A DNA stretch of 64,000 bases from Luidia sarsii (Eukaryota; Echinodermata; Asteroidea; Paxillosida; Luidiidae): assembly GCA_949987565.1 (NCBI GenBank), contig OX465113.1:8887899-8951898 (forward strand), given 5' to 3'. Position 1 is the first letter of the stretch. Each line of letters opens with the position of its first letter. Shown piece by piece: positions 45,981 through 57,307 of this stretch. The position numbers and the translations under genes are program-made. Under the pieces are notes generated by a model. The model worked only from the letters and a program-made list of their open reading frames with translations. It made no database searches and was not told where the DNA came from.

Positions 45981-47025
45981 TATATTGCGTCGGCGGGATG
46001 CACAGATAGCCATGGTGCCAAGCCGAACACAAACAGCAGAAGCACTTCCTGACTGTGACCACTCCCTTCCCGACCTCCCCCCCCCTCCCCCAAAAAACCA
46101 AAACACCTCAGCAGCTGCGTAGCACTGGTCTAGTGCTGATGGAGCACACAAGGACAGACAACGGGGACGAGGCGGGAGAGGATCCGGGGTGCCGTCGATA
46201 AAGAAAGTAAAACTGCGCATCTGGGGTAAGGGATATAACCTCGAATCGTCCCCTGGGCAAACCGTTCGCCGACCCACCAACCCCCCCCCCCCTCTCTCTC
46301 TCTCTTCTTCAGTATCGCTTACACGGCGGAATGGCGGCTAATGTTACCGCGGCGTGCAAATGCAGAGAGAGAAAACGGTCACACGGGACAAGTAATTGTA
46401 TCCCCGCACCCCCTCTCGAAGGAGGGACCCCCTCCCCCCTGCCATGGGCCCACACACACACACAAAACCGACCAGAATATTCTTCACAACTTCGCCAAAA
46501 AAATGACGGCCGGTAACCAGAAAGAAAACCGGGCGGTGCATGATTCACGAAAAGGCTTCCTTTTTTTTTTTTTTTTTTTTTTTTTTAGCTTGCTGCCTCT
46601 CACGGCCGCCTCTCGCCCTTCTGGCCTTAATTTTGTCTCCGAGTTGTTTGTCAAGAAATTCCCCGAGCAACAAGGTCGAGGGATACCCCTTGCCCCCCCC
46701 CAAAAAAAAAAAAAAAGAAGAAGAAGAAGAAGAAGAAGAAGAAAAACAACCGCTCCGAATCTTCAGGAAAGCATCCTTGAGCGACAGCCTCATCACAATT
46801 AAAGGTGAAGCACCCACGACAAGAGCTCATCAGCCGAACACTTATCTGTCGATGGCGTTCAGACCACAGCAAGACAGAATGAAACCTGTGAAAACCTTGT
46901 CAGCCCTATAACCCGGCCCGACGTTGCTCCGGATTATGCAGCTCTCTCGACACTACCGGTCACAAAAATTGGACGCGATTTCCGATGCGGACTTATCTCT
47001 GCATCCGGCCGGAATGCTCCTTTAT
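45981..47025. other. Non-coding stretch, no gene seen
   Basis: Contains T26 at 46,561-46,586, C/A runs at 46,692-46,714 and GAA repeats to 46,745. No exon recognised. Confidence 0.45.
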
Positions 47026-47556
47026 ACACCGCGTTTACACTCAATCCCGATCGCCCTTCAACCCCCCTGTTCACCGGAAAAAAAGGTCATGGAGTTTGCG
47101 CGCGCCATAGCCACCATTGGGTCATTTTTTTGGAGGGCGCACTTCGGAAGAACGAGAGAACGAGCATGGAATGAGCATGGAATGAGCATGGAATGAGCAA
47201 AACGACTATGCCTAACGAGTAACGTGCAGACGCGTCCTGTACTGCGGGGGCGTCTCTCCAATAAGCAATGATTATCGCGGGCTTTCGGGCTTCCCATAAT
47301 TCACTACCGGAAGTCGCCGTGTCACATTGCGGGATGCAACCCTCCTTTTGCGTTTACACTCAACAATTGCGGGATTGAATCCCGCAATTGGGGGATTCAA
47401 TCCTTCCCGAAAGGGGGATCCGAAAAGGAGGATTCGATTCGGGTAGAGGCTGAATCCGCCTCGCATTTACACTTGCGGTAAAGCAGGATTCAATCTTTCT
47501 TGCACGATTCAATCGCCCTCGAATCGGCCTTACAGGATTTAGTGTAAACGCGGTGT
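47026..47556. mobile_element. 531 bp inverted-repeat element (ACACCGCGTTTACACT ends)
   Basis: ACACCGCGTTTACACTCAATCC at the left is matched by the inverse at 47,535-47,556. Inside, GCGTTTACACTCAACAATTG (47,351 onward), GATTGAATCCCGCAATTG palindromes and GCATTTACACTTGCGG repeat the terminal motif. No transposase. Confidence 0.6.
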
Positions 47557-48399
47557 CATGCGCAGTTCCACACTAGCCGAGAATTGAATCAATTCAAGTA
47601 AAATTGCAGTCCACGCGATAGCAAGCATAATCATAATACGGAGAGACTAGACTACTTCACCCTGTCATGTAACGCGAAATGAAAACAGAACTAACCTACT
47701 TCGTAAAAAAGAAAAATGTCGATTTGAGGTGCAACTGGTGTGGAAGGGTAGCACTTCGTTGTATACGCGAAATTTGACAAAGTATGGAAGCGATTCTTTG
47801 GCCTTCGCAAATGGTGTGCCCTACCTTTAAAATACGGCACCTTGCATAGCTCGTGAATTATAGAGTGACAATTTTGCCCCGACTCGGACTAGCGATCGGG
47901 ACACGAGTCACGATCACAGATGACTCGGACCTATATTGATTCGTGACTGGACTAACGCTATATACTTGCAACTCGAGCGATGGGGTGGAAAGCAAACGAA
48001 TAAAATGTCAAATACTTGTTGCGACACGCTGTCGGTCTGAACCACAATCTCAGAATGGTAATTTTCAATACAGACTCGCATCGGTGGTTGCATTTCGGAC
48101 TTGGGCATCTCAAAGAATGGTGCGTCGGCACTTCGCCGTTCGGATTGTTGAGCAGCTTCCGGTTTAGACCGGATGTCCCGCTTGGGCGGCGACCTAGGGC
48201 GCGTTTTGGCGGCCGCCACTGAGAATCGGTTCTACTGTGGTGCCAGGCGTGAGTCCCCCCCCCACCCCGGCAAATTGAGTTTAGTTGGAGCCACAGCAGG
48301 TGATGACTGTGCGTGCATCTTCACGGCACTCAGCCAAGCGGGAGCGACGGTCGCGAACCCAGCACCGTTTGATTATAACCGCCCAAAACGTACATTCAC
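47557..48399. other. Non-coding stretch with an R5 fragment
   Basis: Bases 47,745-47,840 resemble R5 (TTGACAAAGTATGGAAGCG, GGCCTTCGCAAATG). No exon recognised. Confidence 0.4.
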
Positions 48400-48755
48400 G
48401 AGGCATGTATACCACAATTTACCACACATGGTTTTTCCTGTGTTATGTTGTGGTATACAGTCCTGTATATACATTTGCTTGTGGTATTTTGTGTATTATG
48501 GCCCTGCATCCATTAATATAGTGTGGTATAGGATAAGGCCCACATAGCAAAGTGAAACAACAAGTGTGTTTTTTGTGGTATATGGGCTGTCAAGCACTGC
48601 CTGTACAATGCTGTGCACAGTAGGATAATGGTCATATACCACAATATACCACAGTGTGTTTTGTGTGGTATTCTGTGGTAGGCCATCAGGTACTGCATGT
48701 GCAGTGCTGTGCGTGGTAGGATAAGGCTCATATACCACAGTGTGCTTTGTGGAAG
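48400..48755. repeat. TATACCACA tandem repeat, about 94 bp period
   Basis: Units start AGGATAAGG or AGGATAATGG near 48,530, 48,622 and 48,718. Each contains CATATACCACA, GTGTGTTTT and TGCTGTGC. Degenerate copies reach back to 48,400. Confidence 0.8.
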
Positions 48756-49802
48756 GTGCAAAACGTTAGGGTTCAAGAAAATAATTTCGTGTCATGTGGC
48801 CAAGTTTCGTCATCGATCTATATGATGTCAACCGGAAACAAGTTTTTTAAATGTATATGGCCCATGTTCGTCCAGTGTGTGGCTTGTTCATGTTAATTAG
48901 ATAGTTTCTGCAAGAGGGGATACGTTTTGCTACTGGACATACAAATTACTTCTCCTAGTGAATAATTTCTAGGACGGCCAGTATAGGGATGCAAGACAAA
49001 GATATATGTATGTCAAGGGAACAGTTTGTTTACACGGGGTTCACATTTGTTGATGTTGTTTTTTCTCTGACAAACGGGGTTTGTTTTCAGCGTTGACATC
49101 ATAATCTCCGTCGGAGCATATGACCATGGAGGTGGGATCGGAGATTCCGAGTACAGAGCACTCAGCCAGCCTCGATGATTTATTGAGCTGCCGCTGTGTA
49201 TACGAGGCCGTCTGGACTGCTCTCTCCAGTCATCTCCGCCCATTGATTTGCTTACAAATATTTTTCTTCTCGAGGCTGTAAAACACTTTAAATTTCGTTC
49301 CTCCATAATATGCAGAGAGTGAGGGCTCTTTGAATTCGCTAATTGAGGCAGGTATAAGAGTGACGATGTATACACTTGGACCACTACCCTAACCTACCCC
49401 CCTACCCCAACCCACAGCCAAACTGTCTGAAAATGCGGAACGCGAATAGACAGTCTCCCTCGAATTTGCGAGCCCCGATGCTATCGGAGATGCATTTAAA
49501 ATGAACGGCTTTTTTTTTTACATTGAAAAAAAACAAAACCGGTGCATCTGGCAGAGGGCCTATTATTATTATTAGCATTGCGTATAGCACGTGCACGGAG
49601 AATTGCCCCACTCCCCACTCATAATATATGGCGGTTGCATGCACGGCTGAACCCTAATAATCAGCACGGCAGAGCACGTTCCGCCAATTTGTAGTTATGT
49701 ATGGGAGGCGGGGGCCCGACCGCAGCGCGTCGTTATCGTTGCCGTGACTGAGGCAGACCATTTTCTGGCCTGTCGCTAAGTCTTTACTTCACCGCTCGTG
49801 TA
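48756..49802. other. Non-coding stretch, no gene seen
   Basis: A 123 codon minus-strand frame at 49,013-49,384 is unrecognised. Confidence 0.4.
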
Positions 49803-49951
49803 TTTTTTTTTCGTAGGAGGGTTTATAGGGGCAGTTTTCATTAAAAAAACATAAATGGGCTTGTCGGATCGTTTTAAAAGAAAATTACGACAGAAGAAGA
49901 TTACGACACGCCCATTTATGACAATTGCCCCTAACCATCCTACGAAAAAAA
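49803..49951. repeat. 149 bp imperfect palindrome
   Basis: TTTTTTTTCGTAGGAGGG to ATAAATGGGCTTGTCG on the left is inverse to CGACACGCCCATTTATG to CATCCTACGAAAAAAA on the right, with a loop of about 35 bases. The ends suggest a short inverted-repeat element. Confidence 0.65.
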
Positions 49952-50142
49952 TTCCACTCTCCGCCCCACTTCTCTTTCCTTCCCTGCTTCCACAACCAGC
50001 GGTCAGGAGGGTATACGTGCAAGAGCAACGGGCTCTTAATGAAAATCAGCAATGGAACGGCACAAGCGGCCCGATGTATCCCGTCGACCCATCCATAACA
50101 GTTGTCTTTTGGTACAAGGCACGCCAACCTGGGGAAAGTGCC

Positions 50143-50535
50143 CAATTTCCGGACGTTCCAAATTCGAGTTATAAATTACTAATAACCGGCTCTCATCGAG
50201 GTTTTCGTTATGGTGTCGGACATTCCGCTAAAATTATTCTAGCGCTGGGCAAATCCGCAGTCTCTCCACAGCAGAGGACATGTGTTGAATTTCCAACGAT
50301 CGCTCCGCGGAGCGATCGTTGGCACAAAGAGTTTCGAGTGCAAATACCGCCCTCTATGTCTGAAACAAGTTAGCATTGGATTTTGTGTCCACGGTTGTTT
50401 TTTCATGACATGGTTATTGAGCTGAAACTTACGCAGGGGTTTATGTTAAGCATACGTTAGGTTTGGCAAAGACAGTACGACAAGCGATTATTTGACCTTC
50501 GCAAGTGATGTAGGCCAACCCTCCCTTAGGAGTAC
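50143..50535 (+). repeat. Dispersed repeat R5, second copy
   Basis: Aligns with 44,027-44,420, including ATCGCTCCGCGGAGCGAT and GCCCTCTATGTCTGAAAC. A 172 codon frame (49,855-50,373) runs through the palindrome and this repeat, and I consider it fortuitous. Confidence 0.75.
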
Positions 50536-51080
50536 GGCATGATGAGCCAGGAAGCATGTTTACCAATTGCGATATGGATTTGAGATTCGACCCCACACAG
50601 ATCACAACAAACCCCGCCCTTTTGGAAGACAAGAATGTCAAACGTCCGAGATGAAACGAACAAGAAAAAAGGCTTTTCCGAGCCATTTGGAATCGCTATC
50701 ATCTCAATACCACATCGAATGCAACAGTTGATATGGGGAGGTTGGGTTTCCAAACTTCATTCAGCGCCCAAATGGAATTGTGTCAACACGCTGACGTCAC
50801 GACTTATGAGACGCCTTATACACACGAGGAGCAATCATTTCAAGAATATGACATCTTGCATATTGCAAACAGCATTCAGTGTTTCTTTCATCTCCCCTGT
50901 CCCTTTCCCCTTTGATCCCTCCTGTCCCTTTGATCCTCCCCACCCCTTTTGTTTGTGCCCCTTTCATCTCTCCTCCCTCGGGTGTACATCTTAATCCCAC
51001 TCCCTTCCCTTTTGTCCTTCCTCTGTCATGTGTGCCAGGGCTTTCCTTCCCCTGACTGTCTGTGCATGTCCTTGTCACTC
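50536..51080. other. Non-coding stretch, no gene seen
   Basis: CRE palindrome at 50,792-50,799. Repeated CCCTTTGATCC/CCCTTT tracts lie at 50,895-50,970. Confidence 0.4.
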
Positions 51081-51082
51081 TA

Positions 51083-51190
51083 CCTTTGAGAAAGGTTTCT
51101 GCTAGGATGGAAACGTCAGGCCCTCTAACTTTTTAGATTTACGTATTGCTGGTCATTTTAGTCAGTGAGCAGTTTGCAACAGTTTGTAAT
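51083..51190 (+). repeat. GAAACGTCAGGCC module
   Basis: GAGAAAGGTTTCTGCTAGG then GAAACGTCAGGCCC, followed by the tail CATTTTAGTCAGTGAGCAG and TTTGCAACA, which also occurs at 55.3 kb. Confidence 0.8.
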
Positions 51191-51574
51191 GTTTACTTCA
51201 AATATTTTACACGAGAAGAAGATGTTTTTTTGTTTGTTCGACATACCCCTCTTCCAGCCTCCGTGCCAAAAAAACTGTGATGCGGAGAGCCGAAGGGTAT
51301 ATATAAAGGGAGGCGTTGGAAGCCCGGACTGTAGATGAATTATGCAAGCAGTAAGTATCATAAAGAATGATGAACACGCCGCGGCCAAGAATCTCTGGCG
51401 CCAAAAAACCCTGGCGAAACTAAAGGGGCGCCTACCTCTAGACACTTGAGCGAACGAAACCGAAACACCGCACACACGTGCGCTACCGCAAGAACTGCCG
51501 GCGTTAACACATCACCAAGCAAGTGTTTGTGGTCTAAAAATGTCAACACACTCTTTAAAATTGATATCGTGCCG
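51191..51574. other. Spacer, no gene seen
   Basis: Nothing recognised. Confidence 0.35.
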
Positions 51575-51640
<66 letters not shown>

Positions 51641-51684
51641 GCTGTTGTCGTTGTTGTTGTTGTTCCTGCTGTTGCTGTTGCTGG

Positions 51685-51722
<38 letters not shown>

Positions 51723-51726
51723 CTGA

Positions 51727-51764
<38 letters not shown>

Positions 51765-51820
51765 TTGTTGTTGTTATTGTTGTTGTTGTTGTTGTTGTTG
51801 TTGCTGCTGCTGTTGTTATT
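51575..51820. repeat. GTT/GCT trinucleotide array
   Basis: GTT repeats (51,575-51,665), then mixed GCTGTT (51,666-51,750), then GTT again. The Val/Ala, Leu and Asn/Ser runs in three frames show no conserved flanks, so no protein is called. Confidence 0.93.
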
Positions 51821-53518
51821 CGGTCTCCCCTCCATCACTTCTTCATTCGTTGAAACGGTTTTTTTTTTATTTCCGAGGCAGCTCGGCAGCCAAGCGTTAA
51901 CTTCTCGGCGAAGGAGGGTGGGGAGGGAGCCTGACTCGAGTAGCGAGTGCTGGTCTGCCGCGACGTGACGTGTCTATGCCGCACTGGGGTTTCCGCTTGA
52001 CAAAAACAGAGGAAAGAAATGTCTCCATGCACCTTTTACGAGACCGTGAAACGACGATATCAAGGGGAAAGAGCCCCGTATTATTTGTTCTCCCGATTCC
52101 AGCGGTGAGATCTTGTTTTCACCCAACCTCAGCTGTCCTCTTTGAAAACAGCAATTACCGTCGACACACAGTATAGATAACCACATATCCAGCGTTAAAT
52201 ATGTACCAGAATCATTTGAAATGTAGGCATGCTACGTGGTTGTTTGTGTGCATCCCTGCAATGTGTATAGTCTATCGGCAACCCGCGAAGGGAGGACTGC
52301 GAAATGTTACACTGTGTCGATCGTGTGAAAGGTTGGGAAAGCGTTCACAATTCACTCTCTGAAATTCTCTCTCAAGCCTTGCTATTTTATTTTCAGCGTC
52401 GTCTGAAAAGGGCTTTTGCGTCTGTTATTTTGGTAGGTTTTTTGGGGGAGGGTGCTGTTTGTGATGGGAATTATTTGTTCGCAGGTGTTTTTTTTTTTAA
52501 TGAAGGCGCTATTAAAAATATGCACGGGTGTCCTTGATAAGTGGCTGCTGGTTGCTCTCTGTGACTACGATGTATACGTGTGCTGAGTTCCACTCTCGTG
52601 AACAGGTGGTTTACGGGCAATGTTAAATGATTATGTACAAAGGTGGGTCGGCGCTTCCAATTAGGACTACATTTTGGCTCTCCACGTGTGTGTTCGCGTG
52701 TGTGTGTGTGTGTGTGTGGGGGGGGGGGGTTCGGTTGGGGTGGGGGTTGGGGCGAAAGTACAGAGACTGTGTTTTTGAACGCACGCCGGTTGGTGTTAAG
52801 TTAACACTCGTGGTGTTGAGTTACCGCGTGCGGCGTCTTGGCCGGGCGTCACGTATTATAAGGCTCTACTTTTTTTTTTTTTTTTTTTTTTTTTTGGGGG
52901 GGGGGGCCATTCCGTGCGTAAGGCGTGTCAGGTCGTGGATGAGAGCCCCCGTCTACAGACCCCCTCCCCCTCCGTCCCCGCTCCCTCGCCTCGCCCCTCC
53001 CCCACTTCCCCCTCCACTGTCGTCTCCGAAGCGACTCACAGGGCCAGCCAGGCGAAGCGAGCCACTATACCGCGTGCTCCGAGGGCTGCATAACTGCGCA
53101 CTCCAAACTGTGCACCGCGCCAACACGTCCATAGGCCAATATAATTACTAATGCCGTTAAAATAAAATAGAAAATCCACACATCAAAAATAACAACACGC
53201 TTTGGAGGACAATATTAGGGCCTAATAGGCCTACATCTTGGCAGTACAGACCACATCCATTATTACAAATTTCAGAATTCCATTTTGGCGCAACGGGCGT
53301 ACCAAAGACATACGCAAATTAAGCATTGTACTGAGATTAGGACATTGATTGCATATTTGACGAGGGATAATTACTTTTCAGACAATGGCATGATGATACT
53401 GTGGCTTGTGGGATACAGCATCCTGCGTTTTTAATAGAGATTCATGCCATTGTTTGAGATTTCTACGGGCGTCTACACATAGAGTCGATTTGGGGGTGCA
53501 CCGTTCAACTGATACGAG
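51821..53518. other. Non-coding stretch, no gene seen
   Basis: GT/G run at 52,696-52,730 and T27-G10 at 52,870-52,906. A 174 codon frame (52,627-53,151) crosses both and is not called. Confidence 0.4.
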
Positions 53519-53523
53519 CCAAG

Positions 53524-53823
53524 ATGGCGGTCTCCAACATCTTATACCACTCATCAGAAGCAAGTACATCAATGAACATAACGCCAACAAAACCCACACA
53601 ACCCAGTGTTCGGATTTCTGAAAAAAAAATCCACACGAAGGATCAACAGGTCAACATCAAGTTTGAAATCTGGACGTCCACATATATTTGCTCCAATTCT
53701 GGGCTGTCGGAAGTGGAAGAGCATTTTTCTCTGCAGTACAGAGGGATTTTGTATTATGGAAACACGTCAACCTCGTATCCCCCGCTCGGCAGGGAGTCGA
53801 GAACGAGGAGCGCCGGCCATTAA
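53524..53823 (+). CDS. Weak exon candidate with a YY1-type start
   Basis: The ATG sits in CCAAGATGGCGGTC, a YY1-like start context. The frame runs 99 codons (MAVSNILYHSSEASTSMN at the start, then an IKFEIWTSTYICSNSGL stretch) to a stop. Composition is plausible for protein, but I recognise no domain. On the minus strand an overlapping frame (53,378-53,599) starts MWVLLALCSLMYLLLMSG, a signal-like hydrophobic run, so the strand is uncertain. Confidence 0.2.
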   Translation: MAVSNILYHSSEASTSMNITPTKPTQPSVRISEKKIHTKDQQVNIKFEIWTSTYICSNSGLSEVEEHFSLQYRGILYYGNTSTSYPPLGRESRTRSAGH

Positions 53824-54285
53824 CATTTTTGTCCTTCTCCGTTCGGCGATCAGTCGCAGCGCGCTATTGGCGTGAACGCATGCACACGGGCGTGCCTGTT
53901 ATACGCGCAGCATCGGTATACGTTTGTGAGCTGCATATCTGAATCACGTACACCTTATCTACCTATTTAAGTATAGTGGACGTACTGTATGGGCGCGTAT
54001 ACGAGAACCAGGGCAGTCGAGCGTGTACTAATCCACATGTAATTGGAAAACGTAGGCCAGTTCTATACACTATACCAACTGTAACGTCTGGTCATATTTG
54101 AAAGGGGAAAAAACGACATGCTTGCCACGATTATAAATACAAGGTATTAAAAAGAGAGAGAGAGAGGAAATTCCTTGGTTATAGCGTGGCTATAGCAGAC
54201 AAACGCACAGACTTAAAATAGTCAGCTATACACAATTAGAATCGTGGCTACTGGACGTATTATGATTGACGCATTCAACTGAAAC
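53824..54285. other. Spacer, no gene seen
   Basis: A short GA run at 54,152-54,165. Nothing else recognised. Confidence 0.35.
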
Positions 54286-54557
54286 TAAGGCCGTTTTCGA
54301 AATGAAGGCTTAGGCTCGGGCTTAGGCTTCCGTCATACTTATCTTACACTCGTTATATTAATATCACAGGCATCTAAACACAAGCGCCGGTTTGACCCCA
54401 GTTTCTTGTGGAATATAGCCTACTCTGTACCTATCGAGCCAACAATGATAATTACATTCAAATTCAGAAACAAACCACAACCCGGATTTTCAGGTTTTGT
54501 CAGACGTAGACGATTTCCTGAGCCCAAGCCTAAGCCTTCATTACAAAACACGGCCTA
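54286..54557 (+). repeat. MITE-4 copy, both ends
   Basis: AAGGCCGTTTTCGAAATGAA at the left and CTTCATTACAAAACACGGCC at the right. The subterminal GGCTTAGGCTCGGGCTTAGG and its inverse form a long imperfect stem. Interior shared with 5.1, 5.7 and 59.0 kb. Confidence 0.87.
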
Positions 54558-55001
54558 ACTTTCGCTGGCACTCAGGCTGATTCAATCATTATTTCAGAAT
54601 GTACAGACGGTGTTTGTCGGAGACTTCCCAGTCGAGTGAGGTCCTTTTCCGGTGCAGTTAGCTATAATCATGTCACGAGGGATCCGATTATCCCCTTGAT
54701 GGCGGACGCGTACCGATCTTCGCTTGAGCCAGTAGTAATTATAGCTGTTAGATTAATGGGACATTTAAATGAGGTCATACGACAATGCCCCAGCTCGCAT
54801 ACTGACTGCACCGACTTCAAGCATCCGTTATCGAGTGGTAAACATTTTCAAAATGTAAAGAAAGGAGGAACAGAATTCACAAACTAAAGACACTCAAAGA
54901 CCGGTGCAATTGGTGAGCAAAAAAACAACAACAGAGAAATAATGTATTGAAATCAAGTGGTTATATCACCATGCTAAAATAAAATGCTTGTGTACATGTA
55001 C
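54558..55001. other. Non-coding stretch, no gene seen
   Basis: Nothing recognised. Confidence 0.35.
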
Positions 55002-55575
55002 TGTATGTGTAACTGTGCTGAGTTGGCCTTGAAGGGGCAAGACCCCTTTCCTAGAAGTGAGACTTGTCCGAGGAATGCGGACACTGGGCTGGACCGGAAC
55101 TTGGCCACAGTGAGTCAGTTCACGGAAAGCCACCTTTACTCATTTGCCTAGCCCTGCCCAAGACCAATAGTGGACCAAACACATCCTTTGATTGTATATG
55201 AATAATTATGTAAGTGACTGTTAAGCAATACCTAATATTGAGCAAAACCTAATATATAAGCAATACCTAATATATAAGGGACTCTGCCTTTGAGAAAGGT
55301 CCTGCTAGGATCGAAACGTCAGGCCCACTAAATTTTAAGATTTTCATTTTGGTAATTTTAGTCAGTAAGCAGTTTGCAACATTTTTGTATATCACCAATA
55401 CCTAATAAGGCAGGAAACTCCTGTGATATTTGCATGTTTGGAATGTTCATAAAATGTATATAAACCCGTCTGAATGGAGAATCAGACAGACATCGTATCC
55501 AGCTGAATAAACCACATCACTCCAAGTACAACGTTGTCTCCAAGTATCTTCATTCGTTAGTTGCATATAACCCAC
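55002..55575 (+). repeat. LTR-like segment containing a GAAACGTCAGGCC module
   Basis: A TATA box (TATATAAA, 55,457-55,464) is followed 42 bases on by AATAAA (55,506-55,511) and a CA/GT-rich end (CACTCCAAGTACAACG, GTTGTCTCCAAG). This is the order found in solo LTRs. Upstream are the GAGAAAGGTCCTGCTAGG and GAAACGTCAGGCCC module (55,286-55,325) and a CAATACCTAATAT tandem (55,228-55,275). I cannot fix the ends or find a target duplication. Confidence 0.3.
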
Positions 55576-55941
55576 GGTTATAGTTATCCAAACAAATATA
55601 AACTAAAGGGGACTTGGAAATGGCAAAAAGAAACGAGCGTCAATCTGTGGCAGAATCAGCGCGCTGCTTTCGACCACTTGCGCCACACGCCGACCTTCTC
55701 AGGAGGGAAAGAAAATGCATGCTAGCTTTCTCTTGGACAGGGAACTATTTAACATTATACTGATGCTGTAAGATCTTACAGCCGTAAGAAGAGGGCGCTG
55801 ATTTTGCCATAATAATATAGAAACAAAGCAAACCAAATTTCTAGCGCAACCCCGCTAACGATTTTGGAATTATAATAAAATAATGGCAAGAAAATCGCTC
55901 TTTAAAAAAAAAAAAAGATTAAAATGGCAAAGACAATATTT
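55576..55941. other. Spacer, no gene seen
   Basis: Nothing recognised. Confidence 0.35.
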
Positions 55942-56015
55942 GACCGGATAGAGGCTTGAACACGCGCGACCTCTTTATGCGTACCGGCGCTCTTAACCAC
56001 CGGAGCTATCCAGCC
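55942..56015 (-). repeat. tRNA-like sequence (SINE head)
   Basis: The minus strand reads GGCTGGATAGCTCCGGTGG with the A box TAGCTCCGGTGG, a CCGGTACGCATAAAGAGG middle and a B-box-like TGTTCAAGCC, then TCTATCCGGTC. The start matches the 33.2 kb family. The middle lacks a good anticodon stem. Confidence 0.55.
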
Positions 56016-57307
56016 TGTGGACAGCGGACTCAAAACGTCCTTTTAAAAAAGATCGAACATGACTCAGATTGCCATCCAATGTATTGCAAGCTATCTCCGG
56101 CTCCCGGCACTGCCGCGTTCCTCGTATTCGGAATGGAGGAATCACTCGTGTCAATTCTGGATATGCCATCGGGGAGGTTTCTCTCCGGGGAAACTGGTGG
56201 GTTGATTAAAAACGGAAAACAGAATAGGTGAATAATGGATAGACCACACGAAGGATCCGTTATTTCCGTTTCCGTTGAGTCCAACGTCTTTTAATGTTCT
56301 GTAACTGTAGACCATCTTTTTGTCGGACTCATTTCGAGCGAAACGACGGTACAAGAGTAGCATGTGAAACATGCTGCCGAAATGATAATGAAGTGGGGTG
56401 TATAATCGCAGAAACACGAAGGCATGCATGGAAACGTGATAGGCCCTACGTATGAAAGGACGTGACAGGTGAAGCATGCTTAAAAACTACCTAAAATCAT
56501 CGAGGGAAAATACCAAAACACGTGTGTGCACAATGATAATGAGTGCAAAGGTTTTTTTTTATCAAAACATTTTCCTTCGGCGACCTTTTGGAAGTAGCAT
56601 ACCCAACACTTTACGACGGTTTGGCCACGGTATAGGCCTACAAATGGCTGACGATATTCTACCCGGAATTGCTTAGAGAAGACATTCCCTGGACAAACTA
56701 CAATGTTGTCATCAGCAGCTGGCAGAGAAAAGGTCATTATCAATCAATCGTCATTCAAATACGCACAAAATTAGATACCAGATGACCACGCCAATTGGTC
56801 ACTTCACAACGTGTACTACGTGATACCACGTGGTGATTGATAAAGATTAAATTTCCCCCAAGACCATCTCGTTTTAAGTTTCAAAGAAAACAGCAATTAA
56901 GCACAGCCGCCGTCCACCCCCACACCAAAGAGAAAAAAGCCCAGATGCCATTCATCTCCTGAAAATATCAACGCACTTTTGACAATATTAACTGCGATGA
57001 CCATCAAAGACATCTTGTAATGGTGACAGAGTGTGTCCCAATGATTGATTCGATTAATTTCTTGCTTAAAACGAGTCCGTCTACCGTGTTGTATAATGCC
57101 ACTGGGTCTTGCCTTAATGGCACTGCTATAATAGCTGAGGCTGCGACTGGGTACTAGGCGAGGGTCGCTCGGTAGACAATGCGCGCGTATCCAAGAGGGA
57201 AATAGTCGGGTGCCTGGTCTATAATAGTCACGGTCGACAAGCGCCGCAGCAGCTGCGCGGTCTGCTAAGGCGATCTGTGCGTAGAGCTCAAGCTCGCGGT
57301 TCGTGAT
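56016..57307. other. Non-coding stretch, no gene seen
   Basis: Short frames of 87-108 codons around 56.0-56.7 kb are unrecognised. Confidence 0.4.

Noticed and set aside
49855..50373. 172 codon frame
   Set aside because: Runs across a palindrome and the R5 repeat; no domain.
51446..51968. Poly-Val/Ala, poly-Leu and poly-Asn frames
   Set aside because: GTT/GCT microsatellite without conserved flanks; a polyglutamine-type gene was considered, but no frame has supporting sequence outside the array.
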